This document shows positions 45,814 through 53,520 of a stretch of DNA of 64,000 nt, in pieces. The notes below the pieces were generated by a model. It saw only the letters and a program-made list of their open reading frames with translations. It did not search any database and was not told the DNA's origin. The number at the start of each line of letters is the position of its first letter. The stretch's first letter is position 1. The DNA is taken from the NCBI GenBank assembly GCA_944322025.1, contig CALUOH010000005.1:37823-101822 (forward strand). The letters are read 5' to 3'. This stretch comes from an uncultured Bacteroidales bacterium (GTDB taxonomy: Bacteria > Bacteroidota > Bacteroidia > Bacteroidales > Paludibacteraceae). A program made the position numbers and the translations under genes.

Positions 45814-46470
45814 TTAGTGGCAGAACATGAAGCCGAAATAGATGCGCGGGCCGGATACATAGTCATCTTCCCAATTGGTCAGATTGCAAAGGTAGTCCGC
45901 CTTGAGCATGAGGTGCACCTTAGATGTTATGGCGTACTCTGCGCCGAAGAATGGGGAGAGAAGCATGAAGGCATATTTCCTGTACAGCACGCTGCCATCC
46001 TCCACCAGATAGTCGTCGTGGTCAGAGCTTGAGGAGACGAGGTTGGTGACCCCGCCGCCGCCAAATGTAGCTCCCGCAAAGAGTGTCCAGCGTCCGCGCT
46101 CCCATGCGCAGTCGGCCAGCACCCCACCCCACCCCACTTTCTGATAGCTGCCGTTGCGGCCGTAGAGGGTGCTCACATAGCCCTCAGTGCCGATGCGCAG
46201 ATGCGCGCCGAAGTTGATCCTGAGCGCACCGCCTATACCCACGGGTGCACCGCGCAAGACCATGTCGGTCAAAGCAGAGCCGTCGGGTGAGAGCATGGAG
46301 AATTTGCGGCTCTGGACATAGCCCGTGTGCAGGAGCATGCCGCCAGAATAGCCTTCAAAACGGAAACGTCCACCGTCGGAACGGACATCAACAGTGTCAC
46401 AGTCCGCAGCAGAGAGAACGGCAGTATTCAAACAGAAGAGAGCAATAACGAGGGCAAGCCTATGTTTCAT
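45814..46470 (-). CDS. Outer-membrane beta-barrel protein, hypothetical
   Basis: 218 residues with a clear signal peptide (MKHRLALVIALFCLNTAVLSA). The mature part has short amphipathic strands with glycine turns (ALRINFGAHLRIGTEGYVSTLYG, WTLFAGATFGGGGV, FFGAEYAITSKVHLMLKADYL) and ends with the aromatic strand GPRIYFGFMFCH. These features suit a small eight-stranded barrel. No specific family is assigned. It is a single gene with the promoter at 46491-46498. Confidence 0.6.
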   Translation of the reverse strand: MKHRLALVIALFCLNTAVLSAADCDTVDVRSDGGRFRFEGYSGGMLLHTGYVQSRKFSMLSPDGSALTDMVLRGAPVGIGGALRINFGAHLRIGTEGYVSTLYGRNGSYQKVGWGGVLADCAWERGRWTLFAGATFGGGGVTNLVSSSSDHDDYLVEDGSVLYRKYAFMLLSPFFGAEYAITSKVHLMLKADYLCNLTNWEDDYVSGPRIYFGFMFCH

Positions 46471-46490
46471 TCATGAGAGTATTGGAGGTG

Positions 46491-46498
46491 CAAAGATA
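46491..46498 (-). promoter_or_regulatory. Promoter -7 element of the outer-membrane protein gene
   Basis: TATCTTTG on the minus strand, about 20 bases before the start codon. Confidence 0.55.
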
Positions 46499-46557
46499 GG
46501 GATTATAGGCGAGACGGGCAACACGGGGAAGAGGCACGGCAGAGGATAGGGAGGGGC

Positions 46558-46605
46558 TTCGGAGAGTGTCCGTAGCTGCTAGCTCGAGAGTACGTGTTTT
46601 TAACC
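46558..46605 (+). repeat. Dispersed repeat B, copy 5
   Basis: Matches the core (GTGTCCGTAGC, then TCGAGAGTACGTGTTTTTAACC in two blocks) with a changed centre. It is followed by a short G-rich stretch and then the promoter at 46678-46685 of the PepSY-like gene. Confidence 0.75.
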
Positions 46606-46677
46606 TCGTTTAAGACTTTGGGTCGGATGATGGGAAAGCGGGCGAAGGGATTTCAGTTTCTATTCAGAATCGGGCTG

Positions 46678-46685
46678 TAATTTTG
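46678..46685 (+). promoter_or_regulatory. Promoter -7 element of the PepSY-like gene
   Basis: TAATTTTG, directly followed by two tandem 18-base repeats in the leader. Confidence 0.6.
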
Positions 46686-46692
46686 CAACATG

Positions 46693-46728
46693 GGATAGAG
46701 TGTGCCATAAGGATAGAGTGTGCCATAA
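46693..46728 (+). repeat. Two tandem 18-base repeats in the leader of the PepSY-like gene
   Basis: GGATAGAGTGTGCCATAA occurs twice back to back (46693-46710 and 46711-46728) between the promoter and the start codon. Confidence 0.85.
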
Positions 46729-46749
46729 ACAGTAAAAGCGATGAGAGGT

Positions 46750-47190
46750 ATGATGAAAAAGAGTGTATTGGCCGCGCTGCTGCTCACGGCGGTGACGGCA
46801 GTGTGTCTGGCGGATGACCGGCCGATAGAGGCAGGCATGCTGCCCGAGGCGGCGCGCACGTTTATTGCCGCACATTTCAAGGGGCAGGAGGTTGCGTTCG
46901 CGAAAAGGGAGAGCGAGGGGTATATCCATGTGGAGTACGACGTGTTCCTGACTGACGGGACGAAGATAGTCTTCGGCAAGGAGGGTGAGTGGAAGGAGAT
47001 TAAGAACAGGACGGGCAGCCTGCCGGAGCCGGTTATCCCGAAGCCGATAAGCGACTATGTGAAGGAGCACCATCCGGAGGCAAGGATAACAGGCCTGGAG
47101 CGCAAGAGGACCGGATATGAGGTGAAGCTCAGCATACACCTTGAAATAACGTTCGACAGGGATTTCCTGGTGATAGAATATGATGACTGA
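46750..47190 (+). CDS. PepSY-like (DUF2874) secreted protein
   Basis: 146 residues from MMKKSVLAALLLTAVTAVCLA, a normal signal peptide; an ATG three codons upstream is possible. The mature part has two similar halves, each a helix plus strands: LPEAARTFIAAHFKGQEVAFAKRE...YDVFLTDGTKIVFGKEGEW and PKPISDYVKEHHPEARITGLERKRTGYEVKLS. This is the layout of Bacteroidota PepSY-like/BLIP-fold proteins of unknown function in the envelope. Repeat B5 and the tandem leader repeats lie upstream. Confidence 0.75.
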   Translation: MMKKSVLAALLLTAVTAVCLADDRPIEAGMLPEAARTFIAAHFKGQEVAFAKRESEGYIHVEYDVFLTDGTKIVFGKEGEWKEIKNRTGSLPEPVIPKPISDYVKEHHPEARITGLERKRTGYEVKLSIHLEITFDRDFLVIEYDD

Positions 47191-47263
47191 GAGGGGAAGA
47201 GACAAGGAAAGGCATCGCGGACGTGGAGGAGAGAGGGGCATGTCCGGTTTTTATGGGGCAGGC

Positions 47264-47313
47264 ATGACAAAAGTGCAGAGAGAAGTGTGTCAGGCGCATG
47301 ACAAAATGTGACA
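47264..47313 (+). promoter_or_regulatory. TGACA-type repeated motif upstream of grpE-dnaJ
   Basis: TGACA occurs at 47264-47268, 47299-47303 and 47309-47313. The first two sit inside the identical GCATGACAAAA (47262-47272 and 47296-47306), and the second pairs with TGTCA at 47288-47292. Candidate heat-shock operator or alternative promoter. Confidence 0.4.
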
Positions 47314-47454
47314 AATAGGCGGATGGCAAGGTATTTGATTGAGACGGGGCAGCGACAAAAGTGTTTGCCGCCAGCGTTGTTGTGCATAGAGGCGTACAGG
47401 CTGACGAGGCAGAGACAGTCGCAAGGAGCCTAATGTGCCAAGGAGGATAAGGAA

Positions 47455-48063
47455 ATGAAAAAGAGACACAATATGAAAGCCAACAAGAAAAACCAGAAGA
47501 CAGAACAGGAGGAGAAGACGCAGGAGACGCAAGCGTCAGAGACAGAAGTGAGAGAGCAAGAGCCAGAGCAGGCGGCAGAGGTTCAGGCCGAGGAAAAAGA
47601 GGAGGCGAAGGAGGAGGGGCAGAGCGAGATGGAGAAACGGTACGCCGAACTGAACGACTCGCACCTGCGGCTGATGGCGGACTTCGACAACTACCGCAAG
47701 CGCACGATGAGGGAGAAGGCCGACCTGATAAAGAACGCGGGTGAGAGGATAATCACCGAGTTTCTGCCCATCATCGACAACTTCGAGCGCGCGCTGAAGA
47801 CGATGGAGACGGCGGAGGACGTTGCCGCCGTGCGCGAGGGGGTGGAGCTGATATACAATCAGGTGATGACGATGATGAAGAAGAACGGCGTGGAGGTCAT
47901 AGAGACAGCCGAAAAGCCGTTTGACACGGAGCTGCATGAGGCCATCACGACAATACCGGCACCGTCGCCTGAGCTGAAAGACAAGATAATAGACTGCACG
48001 ACAAAGGGTTACAAGATGAACGATAAGGTGATACGCCACGCCAAGGTGGTTGTGGGTGCATAA
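47455..48063 (+). CDS. grpE: Nucleotide exchange factor GrpE
   Basis: 202 residues; releases ADP from DnaK during chaperone cycling. The N-terminal ~60 residues are charged and low complexity (Glu/Gln/Lys/Ala-rich). The long dimer helix (YAELNDSHLRLMADFDNYRKRTMRE) and four-helix section follow, and the beta wing has NGVEVIETAEKPFDTELHEAITTIP and KGYKMNDKVIRHAKVVVG at the end. A second start MKANKKN is 6 codons in. The gene is followed by dnaJ after 42 bases, a common chaperone pair; dnaK is not in the window. Confidence 0.94.
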   Translation: MKKRHNMKANKKNQKTEQEEKTQETQASETEVREQEPEQAAEVQAEEKEEAKEEGQSEMEKRYAELNDSHLRLMADFDNYRKRTMREKADLIKNAGERIITEFLPIIDNFERALKTMETAEDVAAVREGVELIYNQVMTMMKKNGVEVIETAEKPFDTELHEAITTIPAPSPELKDKIIDCTTKGYKMNDKVIRHAKVVVGA

Positions 48064-48105
48064 GGTGCAGGGAACAGAGGGCAATCAGTAGAGGAGCTAA
48101 CTGCT

Positions 48106-49260
48106 ATGGAAAAGAGAGATTACTATGAAGTGTTGGGCGTGCCTAAAAACGCGACCGACGACGAAATAAAGAAGGCTTACAGGAAGAAGGCCATCCAGTA
48201 TCACCCGGACAAGAACCCGGGCGACAAGGAGGCGGAGGAGAAGTTCAAGGAGGCCGCAGAGGCGTATGAGGTGCTGAGCGACAAGGACAAGCGAGCGCGT
48301 TATGACCAGTTCGGCCATGCGGGCATGAACGGCGCGGGCGGCTTTTCCGGGGGGAGCATGAACATGGACGACATATTCTCCATGTTCGGCGACATATTCG
48401 GAGGCCACACTGGGTTCGGCGGCAGAGGCGGTTTCGGAGGCGGCGGCAGAGGCGGGCGTGCGGCACATGTACACCGCGGGTCAGACCTGAGAGTGAGGGT
48501 GAAGCTGACACTCAAAGAGATAGCCAACGGATGCGAGAAGAAGATAAAGGTGAACAAGTTTGTGGCGTGCTCCCACTGCGGGGGCACGGGGGGCAAGGAC
48601 GCGCACAGCACAGGCACGTGCCCCACATGCGGCGGCTCAGGCTATGTGACAAAAGTGCAGCGCACGTTCCTCGGCAACATGCAGACGCAGACGACATGTC
48701 CCACGTGCGGCGGCGAGGGCAGCGTCATAAAGGACAAATGCCCCTACTGCAACGGTGAGGGCGTAGTGCGCCAAGAGGAGATAATCACCATAAACATACC
48801 TGCCGGAGTGGCAGAGGGCATGCAGCTGTCGATGCAGGGCAAGGGCAACGCGGGACGTCGTGGCGGCGTGAACGGAGATCTGCTTGTGGTGATAGAGGAG
48901 GAGCAGCATCCGGAGCTGATACGCGACGGCAACAACCTCGTGTACAACCTGCTTCTCGACCTGCCTACGGCAGTGCTTGGCGGCGCGGTGGAGATACCGA
49001 CCATAGACGGGAGGGTGAAGGTGAAGATAGAGAAAGGGACACAGCCGGGCAAGGTGCTCCGCCTGCGTGGAAAGGGTCTGCCTGACATGAACCGTTACGG
49101 CACGGGAGACCTGCTCGTCAACATAGGCATCTACATACCGGAAAGCATATCGCCAGACGAGAAAAAGATGTTCGAGAAGATGGCGGAGTCGAAGAACTTC
49201 AAGCCGAACGCGTCGACTGCCAAGAATTTCTTCTCGCACATCAGGAACATGTTTGAATAG
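48106..49260 (+). CDS. dnaJ: Chaperone DnaJ
   Basis: 384 residues, type I Hsp40 co-chaperone of DnaK. The J-domain holds the HPD motif in [20 protein letters not shown] (about 32-50), followed by a Gly/Phe-rich region ([22 protein letters not shown]). Four zinc-binding CxxCxGxG motifs follow in order: [24 protein letters not shown] and CPYCNGEG. The C-terminal substrate domain follows ([36 protein letters not shown]). Complete and of normal length; it ends at a strong terminator. Confidence 0.97.
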   Translation: MEKRDYYEVLGVPKNATDDEIKKAYRKKAIQYHPDKNPGDKEAEEKFKEAAEAYEVLSDKDKRARYDQFGHAGMNGAGGFSGGSMNMDDIFSMFGDIFGGHTGFGGRGGFGGGGRGGRAAHVHRGSDLRVRVKLTLKEIANGCEKKIKVNKFVACSHCGGTGGKDAHSTGTCPTCGGSGYVTKVQRTFLGNMQTQTTCPTCGGEGSVIKDKCPYCNGEGVVRQEEIITINIPAGVAEGMQLSMQGKGNAGRRGGVNGDLLVVIEEEQHPELIRDGNNLVYNLLLDLPTAVLGGAVEIPTIDGRVKVKIEKGTQPGKVLRLRGKGLPDMNRYGTGDLLVNIGIYIPESISPDEKKMFEKMAESKNFKPNASTAKNFFSHIRNMFE

Positions 49261-49328
49261 GAGAAGCGCGCAGCCAAGCCTTTTTCGCGGAGAAAAGGAT
49301 GGTTGCCATGCAGCAATGTTTCAAATAT

Positions 49329-49370
49329 AAGCCCCTACGTATGAGACACATACGTAGGGGCTTGCTTTTT
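49329..49370 (+). terminator. Terminator after dnaJ
   Basis: 15-bp perfect stem (49329-49343 with 49349-49363) and a T-rich run GCTTTTTGC. Confidence 0.9.
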
Positions 49371-49444
49371 GCAAACACAGCAATCAGGAGAGGCGGCAGA
49401 AGTGTTGTCATTGAAATGTTAATTGCCTGTACTACCTGTATCAA

Positions 49445-49458
49445 GTGTTAATTAACAC
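49445..49458. promoter_or_regulatory. Palindromic operator-like site upstream of the fimbrial operon
   Basis: A perfect 14-base palindrome GTGTTAATTAACAC, about 135 bases upstream of the likely transcription start; related half-sites flank it. Confidence 0.45.
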
Positions 49459-49529
49459 ACCGTCTTACTTAGTATCATTCAGCCAGTTAGACCCTTTCGG
49501 GCACTCCTTATTAACACTTTTTCAAACCG

Positions 49530-49542
49530 TTTTTTTTTTTTT
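49530..49542 (+). repeat. Homopolymer of 13 T
   Basis: Thirteen consecutive T, 15 bases before the -33 element of the fimbrial promoter; a candidate slippage site. Confidence 0.8.
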
Positions 49543-49557
49543 GAATGTTAGTTATCC

Positions 49558-49585
49558 TTGGTACAGATAATCTTTCATATCTTTG
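49558..49585 (+). promoter_or_regulatory. Fimbrial operon promoter
   Basis: TTGG at 49558-49561 and TATCTTTG at 49578-49585, with near-ideal spacing for the Bacteroidota housekeeping sigma factor. Confidence 0.65.
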
Positions 49586-49701
49586 TCAATGCAATGGTAT
49601 GTGCAATACTACAATAGTACGACACTTATCGACATTGCCTTAAATAAAGGCTTTCAGCAAAAGCAGAAGCCTCTGACAACGAAAGGAAAATCACAAACGA
49701 G

Positions 49702-51027
49702 ATGAAAAGGAGGATATTCGTATTGATGCTAATGGCGTGCGCAGCAGCCGTGCCCGCCATAAAGGCGCAGGTGGCACAGGACTCGGCGCAGGTGTTCTAC
49801 CGCAGAGGGTACAGCCAGATAGACACGACACTGCGCGACAACCGCGCTGAGCTGGGTCGTTTCACCGAAGCCATCAGGCGCGCAGCGGCGCACGATGCGG
49901 TGGAGGGGATAGTCATCCGCTCATACGCCTCGCCAGACGGCTCGAACCGCGCCAACGAGAGGCTGGCACGTCTGAGGGCGGAGAAGCTGAAGATGTACAT
50001 AGTGGAGCGGACCGGTGTGGACGGCAGCCTGATAGAGCAACATGCAGACGGCATAGCATGGGGCGGGCTGCGCGCGATGCTCGCTGCGTCGGACCACGAG
50101 TGGAAAGATGAGGCCATCGCCATACTCGACACAGTGCCGGTGTTCATATATGACGAGAACGGAGTGCCGGTGGACGGACGCAAGAAGCGGCTGATGGACT
50201 TGCGCGGAGGCCGTCCGTACAACTATATGCTCGAAGTCTATTTCCCTGACCTGCGAAGCAGTGTGGCGGCAACCCTCTTCATAAAAGAGGAGAAGGTGGA
50301 AGAGATGAAACAGGAAGAGGAGAAGGCGACCCCCACACCCCTGCCGGTGGTGAAGGAGGAGAAGCCTGCACCGGTGGTAGTGCCGGAAGAGCCCGCAGCT
50401 CCAGTCGAGGAGCCGGCGGCGGCCGACACTACGGCAAAGAAGCAGCCCGCACCGGAGAAAGAAGAACCGGATGAGGAGAAACCGGAGTTCACTCCAATCA
50501 TAGGCATAAAGACCAACCTGCTTTACTGGGCTACGGTGATGCCCGACTTCAACAGCTACACATTCGTGCCTAACTTGGAAGTGGAGTGGTTCTTCGCCAA
50601 GAGGTGGTCGCTCACCGCGCTGGGCAACTTCGCGCTGTGGGACTACAACGGCGGCGACTGGTTCGGCGTGTCGTCATGGAGCATAGAGCCGCGCTGGTGG
50701 ATATGGGGAGACTCGAAGTTCCGCTGGATATATCTCGGCGTGTACGGCCAAGTGGGCGACTACGACGTGCAGAACGACAGAGTGGACCGGGACGGCAACA
50801 CGGGCAAGATGTGGGGCGCGGGCCTGTCGGTGGGCGCGGTGATACCGTTCACGAAGCACTGGGGATGCGAAATAGGCATAAGGGCGGGCTACCGCAACGC
50901 CATAGTGAGGGCATACTCATACGAAGCGCCCGACTACTTCCTCGACTACCAGACGACGGACAACCACTGGGGAGTGACTGGCATCAAGGCTTCGATATAT
51001 TACCGTATCGGGAAGAAAAACAAGTAA
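49702..51027 (+). CDS. OmpA-like / DUF3575 outer-membrane protein of the fimbrial operon
   Basis: 441 residues. A signal peptide (to about residue 22) is followed by an OmpA-C-like region: FYRRGYSQIDTTLRDNRAEL, VIRSYASPDGSNRANERLARLRAEKL (about 30-100). Then comes a Pro/Glu/Ala-rich linker (about 205-262) and a C-terminal DUF3575-type barrel (IGIKTNLLYWATVMPDFN to TGIKASIYYRIGKKNK). The OmpA-like part precedes the barrel, the reverse of classical OmpA. Proteins of this kind commonly start fimbrillin loci in Bacteroidales, probably anchoring or helping assembly at the outer membrane. First gene of the operon. Confidence 0.8.
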   Translation: MKRRIFVLMLMACAAAVPAIKAQVAQDSAQVFYRRGYSQIDTTLRDNRAELGRFTEAIRRAAAHDAVEGIVIRSYASPDGSNRANERLARLRAEKLKMYIVERTGVDGSLIEQHADGIAWGGLRAMLAASDHEWKDEAIAILDTVPVFIYDENGVPVDGRKKRLMDLRGGRPYNYMLEVYFPDLRSSVAATLFIKEEKVEEMKQEEEKATPTPLPVVKEEKPAPVVVPEEPAAPVEEPAAADTTAKKQPAPEKEEPDEEKPEFTPIIGIKTNLLYWATVMPDFNSYTFVPNLEVEWFFAKRWSLTALGNFALWDYNGGDWFGVSSWSIEPRWWIWGDSKFRWIYLGVYGQVGDYDVQNDRVDRDGNTGKMWGAGLSVGAVIPFTKHWGCEIGIRAGYRNAIVRAYSYEAPDYFLDYQTTDNHWGVTGIKASIYYRIGKKNK

Positions 51028-51257
51028 GAGACTGTCTTGATTTCACTCAAATGCAGTTTTTGGCCATAGAGAGAAGAGTAAATGTCAAAGAACAATATGT
51101 TTTCGCCTATTGATTGAGAGAACAGCCGGACCTGTCCCCGCCATCATGCCCATGAAGGAGCAGAGCACTGTCCATGACAAGACAAGAGAATGCGCGCGGG
51201 CTGTCCGACACAAAGAACGTAGACGGCAGAATCAGAACAATTTCTAAGTAACGCTAT

Positions 51258-52130
51258 ATGAAGAAGACAATATTATACAGTGCGGCAGCCCTGCTAACCG
51301 CCGCCGCACTCGCCGGTTGCACAGAGCGGAAGCTCTCAGAGAGGCCAGCAGACGGGCCACTCATCATCAACCTCGACTGGACAGAGGCGACGGAGGGTAC
51401 GAGCCACACCGTGACCGGGGCAGACATTTACCTGTACGCATCGGACGGCACACTCTACAAGCACATAACGTCGGCACCGGAGGGTCACGAAGAGCGTGTC
51501 CCGGCGGACACATACACCATACTCTGCGTGAACGCCGACTGTATGAACGCCACATGCCAGGACGAGAGCGACGAGCACGAGTGCTGCATGCACGCCGACG
51601 CGGACAGCGTACAGGGGGTAGTGGAGCATGTGTACCGCGTGTATGTGACCGGGACTGACAGCGTGACAGTCAAGCGGGGTAACATACCCACAGAGGTGAC
51701 CCTCTACCCGCAGAACGTGGTGAAGTATCTCCACTTCAACCTCGACCCGGGGTATATCACCCGCATAACCGACATGGAGATACGCATGACAGGCGTAGTG
51801 CCGTCGGTCTACATGATGGACGGAAGCGAGACCGCCGAAACGCTGCAGAGCATCATAGCCCCGGCAGAACGTGAGGAGAACGGCGACTACACGGCAGACA
51901 TGTCAGTGTTCGGATGGCGCGGGGAGAACATACTGACCGCGACAATCACCTACGAGGACGGGAGTGTGGAGGAGACAGTGCCTAACGACATATCGGACGA
52001 ACTCGGAGAGCTGCCCGAAGAGGGGGGCGAGATAGACGTGACGCTCACCCTGCCCGACGGGGGCGAGATAGGTCTGACCGTCACGGTGACCCCGTGGGAA
52101 GAGGGTACAGGCTCGGGCGATGTGATTTGA
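51258..52130 (+). CDS. DUF5119 / FimB-like fimbrial accessory lipoprotein
   Basis: 290 residues with lipobox LAGCTE (Cys near 20). The mature part opens PLIINLDWTEA and continues with strand-rich sequence typical of FimB/Mfa2-like anchor or DUF5119 proteins that terminate and anchor fimbriae (GADIYLYASDGTLY, NVVKYLHFNLDPGYITRITDMEIRMTGV), ending LTVTVTPWEEGTG. Oddly, it has a Cys cluster around CVNADCMNATCQ and HECCMH (about 95-117), five cysteines and two histidines in roughly 25 residues. Such density is rare in Bacteroidota fimbrial proteins. It follows the OmpA-like gene after 230 bases with no clear terminator. Confidence 0.75.
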   Translation: MKKTILYSAAALLTAAALAGCTERKLSERPADGPLIINLDWTEATEGTSHTVTGADIYLYASDGTLYKHITSAPEGHEERVPADTYTILCVNADCMNATCQDESDEHECCMHADADSVQGVVEHVYRVYVTGTDSVTVKRGNIPTEVTLYPQNVVKYLHFNLDPGYITRITDMEIRMTGVVPSVYMMDGSETAETLQSIIAPAEREENGDYTADMSVFGWRGENILTATITYEDGSVEETVPNDISDELGELPEEGGEIDVTLTLPDGGEIGLTVTVTPWEEGTGSGDVI

Positions 52131-52505
52131 CGCTACGCGCCAGTGCGGACAGAGGAAACCATGCCGCCGGACGGGAGAGACCGGATGGGCAAAAGAGGCA
52201 TCGGGACGACAGGGTGCAAACGTTGGCAACCTTTGAACAGATAAGGCGCGAAAAGAACGGCTTGCTTGGTTGAGGGTCGCGGGAGGATAGCGGGAAGGTA
52301 AGGAGAGGATAGGACAAGACCCTATGGCTCAAAGCGTTACAGAAATAAAAACGCTGCCTGCGGCAGTGGGTATCGGAAGAGCGATGTGTGTTTTGGAGAG
52401 CACAGATACCCGATGCTGAAAACGGAGGCCTCCAAGGCGGAGAACCCCCTAAGAACGGGAGAACAGAGAGAGGATAGAGAACGATAATAATGAATTAAAA
52501 GATAA
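52131..52505. other. Structured spacer before the first fimbrillin gene
   Basis: No gene. It holds repeat A copy 3 (inverted), then hairpins CTGCC-TGC-GGCAG (52354-52366) and GGGTATC...GATACCC (52368-52411, with an inner TGTG/CACA pairing) and the palindrome GGAGGCCTCC (52424-52433). It could act as an attenuator, processing site or weak terminator. Confidence 0.55.
52259..52304 (-). repeat. Dispersed repeat A, copy 3
   Basis: Inverted copy: on the minus strand the 11-bp units CCCGCTATCCT and CCCGCGACCCT precede CAACCAAGCAAGCCG. Confidence 0.65.
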
Positions 52506-53489
52506 GTGATTATGAAAAAGATTCTATTGCCGATAGCCGTGCTTGCGCTGTTGGCGGGATGTTCAGAGCAGAACGGGCCGGAGACCGACCCGAATCCTGT
52601 AGATGATGTGGCCGTGCCTATCAGCCTCGGCTCAGGAGTGAGGGCATCGACAAAAGCACCCATATTCAGCGGCGACAAGGTGTATGCGCAGGTGGCGGGC
52701 TGGGAGACGGCCAAGAGCGACGCGACAGTGAGCGCAGACCCTGCGGGGGAGCTGTTCAACATACTCCCGACGTGGGCGGACTCGATAGAGTTCACGGCAC
52801 AGCCCACGCCGCAAGCGGTCACATGGACAGGGGGGAGCCTGCAGTACTACCCCGCCAACGGAGACAGCACGTACATGAGGGCATGGCACCCATACGACAA
52901 GGACGGGCAGCTGAGGATAGACGACAACGGCAAGGTGGTGGCGGAGTTTGACAACGACGGCACTGTCGATGTGCTGCTGCTCAAAGAGGACGAGAAGGGG
53001 CGCAGCTACGTGGTAGGCAACAAGCTGAACGGGAGCGCGAAGCAGCTGGACTTCGAGCACCTGTGCACCCAAATCAAGTTCGTGGGCAAGGCGGGCGAAG
53101 GGATGTCGGCCGACCTGCTGGACATAGAGAGCATCACCATACACGGAGCGTCAACGATAACGGGCGTGAACCTGACGGACAACACGGGCATAGCGACAAC
53201 GGCAGGGGATGTGACCGTGCCTGAGGGAGCGGAGGATGCCGACGAGAAGAACACGTTCATCATGATGATAGCACCGCAGACGGGTCTCACACTGGATATT
53301 GTAGCCAACGGCGTGACATACGAGAACCAGCTCATCACGATAGAGCAGGACGGCGGCACGGCAGACCAGAGCCTCAAAGCGGGACGCGCATACGAGGTGA
53401 CACTCACGTTCGTGCGTGAGGAGATAAAGGCCACGGCCACAGTGACCGACTGGATACAGGCGGGCAACAGCGGTATAGAACTCGACTAA
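52506..53489 (+). CDS. Fimbrillin family lipoprotein 1
   Basis: 327 residues; signal with lipobox LLAGCSEQ (Cys 17). After a short acidic/proline stretch comes VPISLGSGVRASTKAP (TKAP at 47-50), then a two-domain beta-sandwich pattern: YAQVAGWET, YYPANGDSTYMRAWHPYD, LNGSAKQLDFEHLCTQIKFVGKA, AYEVTLTFVREEIKATATVTDWIQAG near the end. This is the BF/FimA-like fimbrillin architecture, in which lipoprotein precursors are cleaved and polymerise by donor-strand exchange. Second of three fimbrillins is 32 bases downstream. Role as a shaft or minor subunit is not decidable from sequence. Confidence 0.85.
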   Translation: MIMKKILLPIAVLALLAGCSEQNGPETDPNPVDDVAVPISLGSGVRASTKAPIFSGDKVYAQVAGWETAKSDATVSADPAGELFNILPTWADSIEFTAQPTPQAVTWTGGSLQYYPANGDSTYMRAWHPYDKDGQLRIDDNGKVVAEFDNDGTVDVLLLKEDEKGRSYVVGNKLNGSAKQLDFEHLCTQIKFVGKAGEGMSADLLDIESITIHGASTITGVNLTDNTGIATTAGDVTVPEGAEDADEKNTFIMMIAPQTGLTLDIVANGVTYENQLITIEQDGGTADQSLKAGRAYEVTLTFVREEIKATATVTDWIQAGNSGIELD

Positions 53490-53520
53490 CCAACGGCATA
53501 AGTAACAGGAGGAGAGAACA

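Larger units (their letters stand above)
49261..49701. other. AT-rich control region of the fimbrial operon
   Basis: No gene. After the dnaJ terminator the sequence turns AT-rich. It contains the palindrome GTGTTAATTAACAC (49445-49458), several further TGTTAA/TTAACA-like half-sites, a run of 13 T (49530-49542) and a promoter (TTGG 49558-49561, TATCTTTG 49578-49585). A leader of about 110 bases follows. Confidence 0.65.

Noticed and set aside
51028..51257. Possible insertion-sequence remnant or invertible promoter between the OmpA-like and DUF5119 genes
   Set aside because: No inverted repeat pair, no transposase fragment and no site duplication could be found by eye.
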